From Firmicutes bacterium AM31-12AC (lineage in GTDB: Bacteria; Bacillota; Clostridia; Lachnospirales; Lachnospiraceae), in the NCBI GenBank assembly GCA_003480425.1, contig QUJA01000003.1:88485-152484 (forward strand): a stretch of DNA of 64,000 nucleotides. Reading direction: 5' to 3'. The notes beneath the pieces were generated by a model. The model was not told where the DNA came from. It saw only the letters and a program-made list of their open reading frames with translations, and did not search any database. Positions 1-7,851 of this stretch are shown here, in pieces. Position 1 is the first letter of the stretch. Each line of letters opens with the position of its first letter. The position numbers were made by a program, and so were the translations under genes.

Positions 1-39
1 TTTTGTTGATTTACATACTTACATACACAAAGGAGTTAA

Positions 40-1176
40 ATGAACATGTTTAATTTTTACAACTTTGAAGAAATCAAAAACACTCCCTCACCATCCTTAT
101 TATATTATCGCAATATAATACAACAAAACATTGATACAGCAATCTCAATTACTAAAAGTAAAAATTCATTATGGCCACATATTAAAAGCCATAAAATGCC
201 AAATGTTATTAGGCTTTCTATAAGTAATGGTATTACACGCTTTAAATGTGCTACTATATCAGAAGCCGAAATCGCCGCCACTTGTGGTGCTACAGATGTA
301 TTACTTGCTTATCCTATCATTGGCCCTAATATAAAACGTTTTCTCAATTTAAGGATTGCTTTTCCACAAACACATTTTTATGCCATCGGAGACAATATAG
401 AGTCTATTTATTTGCTCAGTAATTTACAAAAAGACTGTCCTGTTCATACCGATCTTTTTATAGACGTAAATCTCGGTATGAATAGAACAGGAGTGCCATT
501 AGAAAATTTGGAAAAATTCATTGAAAAATGCAAAGAAATACCAGGGATCTCTATTGTTGGTTTTCATTGTTATGATGGACACCAAACAGATTCAGATCCT
601 ATCATTCGTAAAAAGAAAATACATGAAATGAGTAAAAAACTAAAAAAAATACTTGATTGTATAATTATCAAAAATCCCAATTATGCCAATATAATTATCG
701 GAGGATCACCATCTTTTCCTTATCTTGTTGATGAATGGAAAAATGACGTACATTATACTACTTATTTTTCACCTGGCACTGTTTTTATATATGATTACGG
801 ATATCAGAAAAAATATCCCGATTTGCCTTTTTCCCCAGGAGCAGCTATTCTGACAAGAGTTGTTAGCCATCCTAATGACGCCTTATTCACAATTGATTGC
901 GGATACAAGTCAATTGCCTCTGATCCACCTGGTCCTAAAGCTTTTTTATTAGGCGTGGATAATTACGAAGAGTGTTTTCAAAGCGAAGAACATTGGACTT
1001 TTCGTATGAAAAAAGGATATGAAAAAGAACGCCCACCAATTGGTAAGGAATTGTTTCTTTTACCAACCCATATATGTCCTACAAGTGCATTGTATAATCA
1101 TGCAATTGTTATAGATAATAAGCATATTGTTGCACAATGGCCAGTTACTGCAAGAAATAGATTCTTACTTTACTAA
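40..1176 (+). CDS. Fold-III PLP enzyme, D-serine dehydratase / D-threonine aldolase-like
   Basis: The protein has 378 residues. An alanine-racemase-type N-terminal barrel carries a PHIKSHK motif, in which Lys49 should bind PLP. A C-terminal DSD1-like domain carries a H344-x-C346 metal pair in THICPT. This combination belongs to the family of D-threonine aldolase, eukaryotic-type D-serine dehydratase and 3-hydroxy-D-aspartate aldolase. The start is supported by AGGAG at 31-35. A RidA gene follows 21 nt downstream; RidA removes enamine/imine products of PLP dehydratases, so I infer that dehydration of a D-hydroxyamino acid is more likely than aldol cleavage. Codon use is visibly more AT-rich than in the genes after 3.1 kb, which suggests acquisition. 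The exact substrate cannot be read from the sequence. Confidence 0.75.
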   Translation: MNMFNFYNFEEIKNTPSPSLLYYRNIIQQNIDTAISITKSKNSLWPHIKSHKMPNVIRLSISNGITRFKCATISEAEIAATCGATDVLLAYPIIGPNIKRFLNLRIAFPQTHFYAIGDNIESIYLLSNLQKDCPVHTDLFIDVNLGMNRTGVPLENLEKFIEKCKEIPGISIVGFHCYDGHQTDSDPIIRKKKIHEMSKKLKKILDCIIIKNPNYANIIIGGSPSFPYLVDEWKNDVHYTTYFSPGTVFIYDYGYQKKYPDLPFSPGAAILTRVVSHPNDALFTIDCGYKSIASDPPGPKAFLLGVDNYEECFQSEEHWTFRMKKGYEKERPPIGKELFLLPTHICPTSALYNHAIVIDNKHIVAQWPVTARNRFLLY

Positions 1177-1197
1177 TCAAATCAAGGAGGCAAATAT

Positions 1198-1662
1198 ATG
1201 AATATCTATCATGTTTTAGAATCAAAAGGCATTTTATTACCATCTCCACCACCAAAAGGTGGCGTGTATACTCCTGTCAAGGAATTTGGTGATAACTTTT
1301 TATATTGTTCAGGTTGCGGCCCCGATTTAGGCAATGGAAATACTATTATTGGAAAACTCGGAGATAGTCTTTCCATAGAAGACGGGCAAAAAGCAGCATA
1401 TAATTGTATGTTAAATTTACTAGCAAATCTACATGCTAAAATTGGAGACTTAAATAAAATTAAAAGCTTTGTAAAATTACTTGCTTTTGTGAACAGCACA
1501 GACAGTTTCACAGAACAGCCATTAGTTGTAAATGGAGCGTCCAATTTACTCATCGACATTTTCGGCGAAGAAATGGGTTGTCCTGCACGCTCTGCAATTG
1601 GTACGAATTCACTTCCTGGCGGAATCGCATGTGAAATAGAACTAATTGTTGAATTGAAATAA
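1198..1662 (+). CDS. RidA family enamine/imine deaminase
   Basis: This 154-residue protein has the YjgF/YER057c/UK114 signature near the C-terminus: CPARSAIG, with Arg131 as the conserved substrate carboxylate-binding residue, followed by LPGGIACEIELI. Members are trimers that hydrolyse reactive 2-aminoacrylate or 2-aminocrotonate to 2-oxo acids plus ammonia in the cytoplasm. AGGAGG lies 8 nt before the ATG. It follows the PLP enzyme at 40-1176 in the same direction and probably forms a two-gene operon with it, consuming its unstable product. It is somewhat longer than the common 125-130-residue RidA, with an extra N-terminal segment of about 20 residues, as in some YjgF subfamilies. Confidence 0.85.
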   Translation: MNIYHVLESKGILLPSPPPKGGVYTPVKEFGDNFLYCSGCGPDLGNGNTIIGKLGDSLSIEDGQKAAYNCMLNLLANLHAKIGDLNKIKSFVKLLAFVNSTDSFTEQPLVVNGASNLLIDIFGEEMGCPARSAIGTNSLPGGIACEIELIVELK

Positions 1663-1694
1663 ATTTAATCAAAAAAGATAAAACCCCAATTGTT

Positions 1695-1735
1695 CCCCCT
1701 CTCCTATACCACTACTGTTTTCAAAGAGAGGGGGG
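1695..1735 (+). terminator. GC-rich hairpin after the ridA gene
   Basis: CCCCCTCTC pairs with GAGAGGGGG across a 22-nt loop, 33 nt after the ridA stop. No run of T follows on the plus strand, so termination there is uncertain. It may instead be a boundary of the acquired block. The rest of 1663-1831 shows nothing else I can name. Confidence 0.4.
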
Positions 1736-1831
1736 ATTACACCTCTATAGCATATTAGCAACTCCTGAAATTTTCAGACTACTCAACTTTGCCCTTGCAA
1801 GGATAGTAAAGTGCACCTCTGAATAATATTT

Positions 1832-2062
1832 TTATTCAAACTTTATCGTCCCCGGCATCTTATTATCCAAATCATAAAATAACTCTATTGACTCCAGCAT
1901 TTCACATATTAGTAAGCCCAGCAAAATATCGTCCTTTGTTGCAATCCATACCGGTGTTTGCAATCTCTTCGCGATAAATCGTATCAGTATCCTAATACCC
2001 ATAATAACCAAATCTGGCTGCTGTTTATAAATCAACCAATATCTTCCGAGCCTATCCACCAC
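1832..2062 (-). pseudogene. Unrecognised protein fragment beside the IS110 remnant
   Basis: An open frame of 76 codons faces the transposase remnant. The last 50 residues look protein-like (PVWIATKDDILLG, then LLICEMLESIELFYD), but I do not recognise the family. The first residues probably read across the junction with the IS remnant near 2060. No good ribosome-binding site was seen. It is most likely the 3' end of a gene cut by the insertion or by a deletion. Confidence 0.3.
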
Positions 2063-2064
2063 TG

Positions 2065-2614
2065 TTCTGGTCTTATGTCAGCTTTATACGTAAATATGAT
2101 GAAGAAATCAACAACATTCTTGAATTACTCCATGAGCTTGTTGATGCTAATGAAGATGCCGACTTTGTCAAGCAGATTCATTTGATTGAAACATTCAAAG
2201 GTGCTGGTTTCTTGTCTACTGTATCCATCATGGGTGAGATTGGTGATTTTTCAGCATTTTCAAAACCAAAACAACTTTTCGCTTATTTCGGTCTTGATCC
2301 GGCAGTAAAACAATCCGGAAAATTTGAAGGTACCAAGGTTCAAATGTCTAAGCGTGGTTCTGCCATAGCTAGACATGTGATGATTCATACGTTAACCTTA
2401 CAATGCATCAGTATCTCCCACAATGGAGAAGCTAAAAATCCAGTTCTTCGTGAGTACTACCTCAAGAAATGTGACTCAAAATCAAAGCTCGTAGCAATGG
2501 GAGCTGTTTCACATAAGGTATGCAATACTCAGAGACAACAAACCATTCAAAATCATTGCTCCTCAGGAGCATATCAAACAATACAATGCTGCTAAATGCG
2601 ACATAGCTGCATAA
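2065..2614 (+). pseudogene. IS110-family transposase remnant (C-terminal half, frameshifted)
   Basis: The frame from about 2065 encodes a helical linker and then the Transposase_20-type segment: ETFKGAGFLSTVSIMGEIGD, an AYFGLDPA motif and KRGSAIARHVM, typical of the C-terminal half of IS110 transposases. The N-terminal RuvC-like DEDD domain is missing. Around 2525 the frame is lost: the expected ending (LRDNKPFKII, then a stop at 2612-2614) lies in the next frame, and a few codons seem deleted as well. The element therefore carries at least a 5' truncation and an internal deletion or frameshift and cannot be active. It sits between the AT-rich ridA block and the palindromic repeat at 2884. 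Confidence 0.8.
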
Positions 2615-2744
2615 AATACTATGAACCCAATGAATCAATATCTTTCAAAAACGATATTTTCACCAAGAGGAAAGTCCGCCCTTTTTTAGTCAGAAAACAA
2701 AATAAATTTTTTCTCATTTAACTATTGACATTTATTAACTGGAC

Positions 2745-2880
2745 TCAACTTACTCTTTCTATGCCTTGCGGATATTTTCCATCAAAATTTTGCATCTTCA
2801 ATCCCCGAAAATTCCCTAGCACGGATACCTTCCCCAAATACCCTTTGCGTTCTATTTACTTCACAACTTGAGCCAATACA
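2745..2880. repeat. 53-nt-period hairpin array, truncated copy A
   Basis: This holds only the last two or three units of the array seen in full at 50517-50930 and 63349-63750. The GGATA cores at 2770 and 2823 are 53 nt apart, and the segment TTTTGCATCTTCAA is shared with the copy near 63693. It runs straight into the large palindrome at 2884, exactly as the full copy does near 63761. No coding potential was seen; the rest of 2615-3155 holds the IS110 end and the palindrome. Confidence 0.65.
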
Positions 2881-2883
2881 TTA

Positions 2884-3104
2884 CTTACAAAAAAATTGAT
2901 ATAAGAAATTCGAGCGAATATGGAGTGAGCGTTGGAGACACTTAGAGCGTAAATTTTTGTGTTAATGAATTTGAACGAACATGTTTGAAGCTGCGTAGCA
3001 GCAAGTTTGAGTTCAAATTCATTTGCTTTTATCAAAAATTTACGCTCTTATGTGTCACCCGCTCATGGAATCTGAGCAAGAATTCTTATATCAATTTTTT
3101 GTAA
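2884..3104. repeat. Large palindromic repeat (about 220 bp), copy 1
   Basis: The two ends are inverted copies (CTTAC plus an A-run plus TTGATATAAGAA on the left; TTCTTATATCAA plus a T-run plus GTAAG on the right). Inside them are GAGACACTTAGAGCGTAAAT against ATTTACGCTC...GTGTCACC, then AATGAATTTGAAC against GTTCAAATTCATT, and a core of GCTGCGTAGCAGC. The whole element can fold into one long interrupted hairpin. A second copy lies at 63761-63979 with few differences. Outer CAATAC/GTATTG pairs extend it to about 2874-3116. Confidence 0.85.
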
Positions 3105-3155
3105 GGAACGTATTGCCACTTAATGAACTAAATAACAAAACTCTGCATCCACATC

Positions 3156-4307
3156 CTACAGCATCTCTAAAAATGCTGCAATTCTTGTATTTAACTGCCC
3201 CACATCTGCCTGACTATAATCTGTCTCTACATTGATATACGGAAGTCCCATCTTCTCATTGACAAATTTACGAATTGCCAGTGTCTCCACATTATATGTA
3301 TGACATGCCTGTAAGGTCATCTCCACTACTCCGTCAACCTGATATTCATCAATCAATCTCTCCAACAGCTCAAGACGATTTGGATTTGGTGTCATAACTG
3401 AACATCCGATTGCCAGATATCTTTCTGCCAGTGCCTGATATACATCTGGATTTTCCTCGTCTACCAGTTTATCGATAGATTTTGCTCCGGAACAGTTTTC
3501 ATAAGCTACGACCACGCCGCCATTTTCCTCAATTGCTGTAATAATCTTCTCTGTTGCTCCGCCGATTGGACATCCGGTTACAAGAATACGTGGACGACTT
3601 TCCAACATTTTACCTTCTGCATATTCTTTTTCTATTTTCTCTGCCAATGCATTTACTTCCGCCGGAATTGCTTTTCTGTCAAATTTAAATCCACTTCCAT
3701 AAAGTACCTTAAACAAATCATGTCCTTTGATTGGTGCCGGCTCGTGTTTCATCACTTCATATAAATTTTTCAAAGATTTTCTTACTTCATTTTCTTCTTT
3801 AATAGCCTCTGCTATTTTTTCTTCTGTAATTGTCACACCAAATTTTTCTTCCAGATATTCTTTAAAGCGTATAATCTCACCCTTCCAAAGCTGCATTGAT
3901 GCCGCACTTTGAGAGTTTGGAAGCTCCATTACAAACACATCTTTAAATTCAGACATATATTCATACATCTTTTTCTTTCCATCACATGTAGTCTCTCCGA
4001 CAACTACATCTGAAAAATAGAAAAATGGACATTTATCTGTCTTTGCAAATCCATAGCTGGACTTAATCAACGGACATAAATTTTTAGGTAAATCTTTTTC
4101 TGCATCCGAAATTGTCTCATCGGATGTTGAACATAAACCTACTGTGGCTGCTCCCATTGCCATTGCAATTTCTTTTGGGAAATATGTACAATATGCTCCG
4201 ATAACCGGAATTCCTTTATCCTTCAACTGTTTTACTGCAAGAAATGAATTCTTTCTCTGTTCTGCAAACTCCTCAAATACCTCTGGTAAATCCTTAATTA
4301 TTTCCAT
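3156..4307 (-). CDS. Double-cubane-cluster protein, HgdB/YjiM-type 2-hydroxyacyl-CoA dehydratase-like subunit
   Basis: The 383 residues match the 2-hydroxyacyl-CoA dehydratase D-component family (HgdB). Conserved cysteines occur throughout: GAYCTYFP, GLCSTSDE, NLCPLIKSS, DKCPFFYF, TTCDGKKKMYE, TGCPIGG, ENCSG and LQACHTYN. The only partner is a BadF-type ATPase 22 nt upstream; the second dehydratase subunit of true hydroxyglutaryl- or lactoyl-CoA dehydratases is absent. A lone HgdB-like protein plus ATPase is the arrangement of E. coli YjiM/YjiL and of the Carboxydothermus double-cubane-cluster protein, which carries an [Fe8S9] cluster and reduces small molecules with ATP-driven electrons. I infer the same class here. 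The physiological substrate is unknown. Confidence 0.75.
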   Translation of the reverse strand: MEIIKDLPEVFEEFAEQRKNSFLAVKQLKDKGIPVIGAYCTYFPKEIAMAMGAATVGLCSTSDETISDAEKDLPKNLCPLIKSSYGFAKTDKCPFFYFSDVVVGETTCDGKKKMYEYMSEFKDVFVMELPNSQSAASMQLWKGEIIRFKEYLEEKFGVTITEEKIAEAIKEENEVRKSLKNLYEVMKHEPAPIKGHDLFKVLYGSGFKFDRKAIPAEVNALAEKIEKEYAEGKMLESRPRILVTGCPIGGATEKIITAIEENGGVVVAYENCSGAKSIDKLVDEENPDVYQALAERYLAIGCSVMTPNPNRLELLERLIDEYQVDGVVEMTLQACHTYNVETLAIRKFVNEKMGLPYINVETDYSQADVGQLNTRIAAFLEML

Positions 4308-4329
4308 CTTCTGTTCATCCTTTCATTAT

Positions 4330-5100
4330 TTATCGTTTTTTTCTGCTTTTTTCTTCTGCCAGCAATGCCGCTCCAAGAGCTCCTGCATATCTGCCATCTT
4401 CTGTTGGTTCTACGGTTCGTCCTATCTTTTCCGACAAAATCCTTGTAAAATACGTACTGTTGCTGATTCCACCTGTCAAAATCACTTTATCTGGAAGTTC
4501 TTTTCTCTGTGCCAGCTGACATACCTTTGCAGCAACAGAATCCACTACACCGGCTGCAATATCTTCTCTTTTATGCCCTTCCCCAATATAATTGATCACT
4601 TCTGACTCGGCAAATACTGTACAAAGAGAACTAATCGGAAGTACCGTTCCCGATTCTGCCATCTCAAACAATTCCTGCAGCGTCACTCCCAGACGATTTG
4701 CCATAATTTCCAAAAATTTTCCTGTTCCTGCTGAACACTTATCATTCATCAAAAAATCTTTTACCATTCCGTGTTCTACCAGAATCACTTTTGTATCTTG
4801 TCCGCCCACATCAATGATTCCACAATTTTCTCCTGCTATCTCCCGTCCGCCTCTTCCATGACAGGTAATTTCTGTAATCACATAATCTGCGAAATCTACC
4901 GCAACCCTGCCATATCCGGTTGCAACAACCTTCGTAGAATCTGCCAGCACATCGATTCCCGATTCCTGCAATCGTTCCTGGATTATCTTGCATGTTTCTT
5001 TACTGCTCCATCCGGTTGGCAATACAAACTGCATCTGGCAGTCACCTCTTGTTACGACTTTTGATGCTGTCGAACCAATATCAATTCCTACGTAATTCAT
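4330..5100 (-). CDS. BadF/HgdC-type ATPase, reductase component for the double-cubane-cluster protein
   Basis: From the chosen start the protein has 256 residues. It is an ASKHA-fold ATPase of the BadF/BadG/HgdC family: an N-terminal phosphate loop GIDIGSTASK, a second one GIIDVGGQDTK, NDKCSAGTGKFLE with one cluster cysteine, SSLCTVFAESEVI with the other, and a C-terminal LTGGIS adenosine motif. Members are homodimers holding a [4Fe-4S] cluster between subunits and use ATP to push an electron onto the partner. The downstream gene at 3156-4307 supplies that partner. I chose the ATG at 5100 because GGGGAAG lies just before it; a longer frame begins seven codons upstream without such a site. Confidence 0.85.
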   Translation of the reverse strand: MNYVGIDIGSTASKVVTRGDCQMQFVLPTGWSSKETCKIIQERLQESGIDVLADSTKVVATGYGRVAVDFADYVITEITCHGRGGREIAGENCGIIDVGGQDTKVILVEHGMVKDFLMNDKCSAGTGKFLEIMANRLGVTLQELFEMAESGTVLPISSLCTVFAESEVINYIGEGHKREDIAAGVVDSVAAKVCQLAQRKELPDKVILTGGISNSTYFTRILSEKIGRTVEPTEDGRYAGALGAALLAEEKSRKKR

Positions 5101-5158
5101 AACTTCCCCTTTCGTATCCAACTATATCCAAAGTATCATTTTTTTCTTTCAAATACAA

Positions 5159-5206
5159 TAAAACCCAGACATGTGCTTATAGCTTTTTTACATGTCTGGG
5201 TTTATT
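5159..5206. terminator. Bidirectional rho-independent terminator
   Basis: AAACCCAGACATGT pairs perfectly with ACATGTCTGGGTTT across a 15-nt loop, with T-rich sequence on the plus side and A/T-rich sequence on the other. It lies downstream of the minus-strand gene ending at 5327 and upstream of the ATPase gene, so it separates these two units. Nothing else was seen in 5122-5326. Confidence 0.8.
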
Positions 5207-5326
5207 TATTGAATTTATCTATAAATCATTTTTATCTATTATAAATGCGTACCTTATTTGTTTTCAGCCATCCTAAGATTGCCTCTTTCTGCCTTATTAT
5301 TGCCTACGCATGTTTAATATTATCAT

Positions 5327-6934
5327 CTACATTATTTTTTTGGCAGTCTTATCCTCTATATGAATAATCTGCTGAGATTCTTTCTTTTCTGGTTCTTCCT
5401 GCGCAGCTTTCTCGGCTGCTTCCTGCTCAGCCAGTGCCTCTTCTTCAGCGGCTTCTTTTGCAGCTCTTGCTTCTTCTTTCGCTTCTGCTCTCTCAGCCAA
5501 TGTCTCATTGACATTCTCTTTTACCGCTTCAAAATGATCGTACAGTTTCTCCATATTTTCTGAAAATGCTGATACAACATTTGTCTTACGAAGCATTGTC
5601 ACTAAAGCTCCCACTACACCAATGCCAATCACTGTTCCCAGCACAACCCACTGTGTAGCTGCACTTATTCCCATGAGATTCATAATCATGAATACAGAAG
5701 ACAAAATTGAAATGCTACAGCATCCCACTACCAATTCCATCATATGGTTTTGTTTCTTCTCAGCCATATCTTTTATCTGCTCATTTAAGAAATTCAATTT
5801 CTTATCGAGATCATTGATCGAGCCTTCAATTCCATTCATATCTAACAAATGCTGATAAATAATCTTAATCTCATAATTTCTTGAAAGATTCATAGCACGC
5901 ACTACACCGAATGCCTGAAAATGCATCAGTATATCTTTGATTTCCTGCTTTTCTTTCGCTTTCATATCTTCCGCAGCTGCCTGTTCTGTCAGATACTGAC
6001 ATGTATATTTCTCATAAAGTGCGATGATTACTGCCGGAAGTTTATCTTCTGCATGCTGCTTCATCTGACCTTCCATGTTCAGATTATAGTCTGCCATAAC
6101 ATAAGATACTGCCTGGTCTGAAACACATGCTCCCCAGTTATATGCCAGATGAATCTTATCCTGTGCTGCATACAGGTACTGCAGTGCACCTGTCATGTCT
6201 TCATCCACATCTGTAGATAAAGGCAACATATTATTCTGATTACAAGTTACTCGTCTTATCGTATCTAAGTCACGGAATCTTCTTCCGATCATAGCCAGAT
6301 TATATGTAAATGCATCTAAAAACACAGATGTTCCACTACGGTGAAATACTTCCAGACCAATTGCATCCAGTAATATATCCAGTTTTTCATCCAATGAAAA
6401 TTCATGTGTCTTTTTCTCATTGTCCAGATAAAAATATCGAGACTGTGTATCTGCACTTCCCGGATTACAAATCTGGGCGATCGCATCCATTCGACTATAA
6501 CGAAGTCCCATACATAAGAATGCAACTCCTGTCTCAAACACATATAAATAAGCAGAATGAATATCAAATCCATCCTTCTCCCAGTTTATTCCAAGTTCGA
6601 TTCTATCCTGATCCAAATCTGTAACGGCAAATCCCATTACGTTCTCTACTTCTATATTATCTAGCAATTCTTTGATAAATGTCTCACGCAGGAACTTGTA
6701 GCAGACACCAACATGCATTGAATCATTTTCTTTAAATAATATCTTTGCCTGTTCTGTCAGATTCGTCGTTGTAATATCTTGTTTCTCACAGTTTGCCTTC
6801 AGCCATACCTGGTCAAGCTCTTCTTTTCTGTACTTCAACGGAAGCACTACATAGCTTCCTAATTGTGCACTCAAAAGAAATGGTTTCAACTGCTCGAACT
6901 CTTTCATAATTGTTACTTCTTGTTCCATTTCCAT
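5327..6934 (-). CDS. Unknown 535-residue membrane-anchored protein with CorA-like topology
   Basis: I do not recognise this family. Residues 1 to about 350 look like a soluble mixed alpha/beta and helical domain without a clear motif. A helical coiled region (about 355-395) leads to two hydrophobic segments (about 399-420 and 427-448), and the C-terminus (about 465-535) is a charged Ala/Glu/Lys-rich coiled coil. A large cytosolic domain followed by a hairpin of two membrane helices resembles CorA-type channels, but the GMN motif is missing (IMNLMGI sits at that place), so ion transport is only a topological guess. It stands alone between terminator 5159-5206 and the ECF gene. The start ATG has only a weak GCGGGGT upstream; Met3 or Met10 are alternatives. 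Confidence 0.5.
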   Translation of the reverse strand: MEMEQEVTIMKEFEQLKPFLLSAQLGSYVVLPLKYRKEELDQVWLKANCEKQDITTTNLTEQAKILFKENDSMHVGVCYKFLRETFIKELLDNIEVENVMGFAVTDLDQDRIELGINWEKDGFDIHSAYLYVFETGVAFLCMGLRYSRMDAIAQICNPGSADTQSRYFYLDNEKKTHEFSLDEKLDILLDAIGLEVFHRSGTSVFLDAFTYNLAMIGRRFRDLDTIRRVTCNQNNMLPLSTDVDEDMTGALQYLYAAQDKIHLAYNWGACVSDQAVSYVMADYNLNMEGQMKQHAEDKLPAVIIALYEKYTCQYLTEQAAAEDMKAKEKQEIKDILMHFQAFGVVRAMNLSRNYEIKIIYQHLLDMNGIEGSINDLDKKLNFLNEQIKDMAEKKQNHMMELVVGCCSISILSSVFMIMNLMGISAATQWVVLGTVIGIGVVGALVTMLRKTNVVSAFSENMEKLYDHFEAVKENVNETLAERAEAKEEARAAKEAAEEEALAEQEAAEKAAQEEPEKKESQQIIHIEDKTAKKIM

Positions 6935-7101
6935 TATTCATACCCCGCTTTTGTAAACGTCCTTGTACCCGTTATTCTTGAACAGATACACACAATTACA
7001 GACTGATTCTAACACAAAATACTTTCTCTGGCAAGAATTCTATTTCTCTAAAGCAAGCAAGTTACTGTTCACAGTAACTGTGACCAGCAACGCAAACAAT
7101 A

Positions 7102-7722
7102 CTATTTCTCCGAAGGCAGCAAACGTGCTTTGGAAAGTGCCGCTCCTATTGCACCTGTGATAACTGTAGATGCAACCATCTCACTGATAGCATTCACACC
7201 AACCATCATGCAGCATCCGATAATCACATTTCTTCCGTTCATAAGCCCCTGCACATATTCTGTATTTCCAAATAATACTACTAAAAATGTCATAAAAAAC
7301 AAAGTATTTAAAAATGCTGAAAAGAATCCTGTCACTGCACTTGCCACATATGCATTCGTTCTTTTTCTTGTTGCTTTATAAATAAATCCGATAAGCAAAC
7401 CATCCAAAAGACGTGGAACTACACGCTGGATAAATGCCAGAACAGGATTGATACTAAAGAGCATTGCTCCCATTACGCTGACTCCGCCGATTCCAATACA
7501 CTGACCAAAGCTTGTCAGTCCAAAGATCAGTCCGGCAATTGCACCACCTGTCGGTCCTAATACGATTGCACAAATCGCAACCGGAATTACATTAAATGAA
7601 ATTGCCAGTGGTCCAATGTTCAGATAACCTAATGGTGTACAGGACATAATGATAAGGACTGCTGTCATAAGTCCCAATGTAGCAAGTTGCATCGTGTTGA
7701 ATTTTTTTGTTTTGTTGTTCAT
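7102..7722 (-). CDS. ECF transporter S-component, probably pantothenate (PanT-like)
   Basis: The protein has 206 residues with about six hydrophobic helices. The N-terminal ATLGLMTAVLIIMS and the GPTGGAIAGLIFGLTSF loop are typical of ECF substrate-binding subunits. Such proteins capture a vitamin outside and share an EcfT/EcfA energising module encoded elsewhere; no such genes lie in this window. The gene is directly downstream of coaBC, which acts on phosphopantothenate, on the same strand, so pantothenate is the best inferred ligand. A folate, queuosine-precursor or other vitamin specificity cannot be excluded from sequence alone. The ribosome-binding site AAGGAGG lies about 8 nt before the ATG. 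Confidence 0.7.
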   Translation of the reverse strand: MNNKTKKFNTMQLATLGLMTAVLIIMSCTPLGYLNIGPLAISFNVIPVAICAIVLGPTGGAIAGLIFGLTSFGQCIGIGGVSVMGAMLFSINPVLAFIQRVVPRLLDGLLIGFIYKATRKRTNAYVASAVTGFFSAFLNTLFFMTFLVVLFGNTEYVQGLMNGRNVIIGCCMMVGVNAISEMVASTVITGAIGAALSKARLLPSEK

Positions 7723-7724
7723 GT

Positions 7725-7850
7725 TTTCCTCCTTGTTACCGCTCCGCTTTGTGCGGATGCAATACGGTGTGTGTTATTAAGTTGCCGCCCATTCTTTGTA
7801 TCCTCTTATCACTTGAAGCACATATGGGCGATTCTCTTGTAACTGACTTT
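7725..7850 (-). other. Structured leader between coaBC and the ECF gene
   Basis: Read on the minus strand, this gap holds three hairpins in a row: CGATTC/GAATCG, which begins inside the coaBC stop region; CGCCCAT/ATGGGCG; and CCGC/GCGG just before the ribosome-binding site. There is no T-run terminator. It could be an RNA leader that tunes the transporter separately from coaBC, or only mRNA-stabilising structure. It does not match a riboswitch class that I can name. Confidence 0.35.
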
Positions 7851-7851
7851 C

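Noticed and set aside
4144..4605. Plus-strand open frames inside the ATPase and cluster-protein genes
   Set aside because: They are shadows of clear minus-strand genes, with no family features and no ribosome-binding sites.
3156..5100. 2-hydroxyglutaryl-CoA or lactoyl-CoA dehydratase
   Set aside because: Those enzymes need two dehydratase subunits and usually a CoA-transferase gene; only one subunit and the ATPase are here.
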